From NCBI GenBank assembly GCA_902625885.1, contig CACODE010000003.1, forward strand, positions 52,264 to 116,263: a DNA stretch of 64,000 nt, written 5' to 3'. This stretch comes from an uncultured Candidatus Poseidoniales archaeon. GTDB taxonomy: Archaea > Thermoplasmatota > Poseidoniia > Poseidoniales > Poseidoniaceae. Shown here one piece after another: positions 63,946 to 64,000 of this stretch. A program made the translations under genes and the position numbers. Under the pieces are notes generated by a model. That model was given only the letters and a program-made list of their open reading frames with translations. It ran no database searches and was not told the origin of the DNA. Numbering within the stretch: position 1 is the first letter of the stretch; each line of letters starts with the position of its first letter.

Positions 63946-64000
63946 TTGACCGAAATCCTCACTGCTCTGCAGGATTTCATGACCCAGGACGGCTCGATTT
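63946..64000 (+). CDS. Start of a further gene, truncated by window edge
   Basis: A ribosome-site-like AAGGAG (63934-63939) precedes a TTG at 63946 by six bases. The frame then runs to the window end, encoding LTEILTALQDFMTQDGSI-type helix. Too little is present for any family call. The frame is open slightly further upstream to 63922. Confidence 0.4.
   Translation, partial: MTEILTALQDFMTQDGSI

Overview
The window reads as one continuous stretch of chromosome from a marine planktonic euryarchaeon, most likely Marine Group II (Candidatus Poseidoniales). Archaeal markers are geranylgeranylglyceryl phosphate synthase (28.7 kb), the LX ribosomal protein, prefoldin alpha and FtsY neighbourhood (36-40 kb), DnaG-type primase (56.2 kb), a group II chaperonin (50.1 kb), an AlaX editing protein, and TATA-like boxes a few tens of bases upstream of starts. 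The surface-ocean lifestyle is suggested by a proteorhodopsin with the blue-tuning glutamine, large secreted proteases and lipoproteins, and bacterial-type genes (UvrA, bifunctional PurH, RluA-type pseudouridine synthase, acyl desaturase). The lineage assignment is inference. I saw no rRNA, tRNA, CRISPR array, insertion sequence or prophage. Genes are packed tightly, with many ATGA overlaps and several convergent overlaps.

Layout. 0-9.3 kb: a 5'-truncated M28 peptidase, an esterase lipoprotein, a membrane M50-type metalloprotease, a run of three membrane proteins of unknown function, AlaX, a fatty-acid desaturase, and a coupled ferredoxin plus short flavoprotein-like gene. 9.5-17.6 kb: a beta-CASP ribonuclease, GtrA-like and other membrane proteins, a zinc-ribbon protein, then a molybdate/tungstate block (binding lipoprotein, fused permease-ATPase, MoeA) and a pseudouridine synthase. 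17.6-25.8 kb: a 44-residue zinc-ribbon gene, UvrA, PurSL and PurQ, and a membrane acyltransferase-like protein. 26-32 kb: proteorhodopsin, an ABC exporter, GGGP synthase, and a coiled-coil protein paired with a MamK-like actin. 32-36 kb: a giant calcium-repeat subtilase.

36-47 kb: LX, prefoldin alpha and FtsY (with an opposite-strand membrane gene lodged between LX and prefoldin), a DUF1844 protein, a degenerate receiver protein with a membrane anchor, a beta-propeller lipoprotein gene split by an in-frame TAG, a glycosyltransferase and a sugar-type dehydrogenase, and a PIN-less PINA-like ATPase with a KH domain. 47-50 kb: a Glu-rich membrane protein followed by a 692-residue unknown protein with a lysine-rich tail, both with strong translation signals. 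50-64 kb: a divergent thermosome paralogue, PurH and PurN, MobA at the end of a small operon containing a TerB-like protein, DnaG, a Pro-rich membrane protein, a 909-residue helical protein, and a TPR protein.

How the genes work together. Purine synthesis is represented by purSL, purQ, purH and purN. Molybdenum/tungsten uptake and cofactor maturation is represented by the binding protein, permease-ATPase, MoeA and MobA. Secreted protein degradation is covered by M28, subtilase, esterase and membrane metalloprotease. Lipid genes include GGGP synthase, the desaturase and the ferredoxin-flavoprotein pair. The least explained parts are the actin plus coiled-coil pair (29.6-31.9 kb) and the acidic membrane protein plus basic-tailed protein (47.2-50.0 kb).
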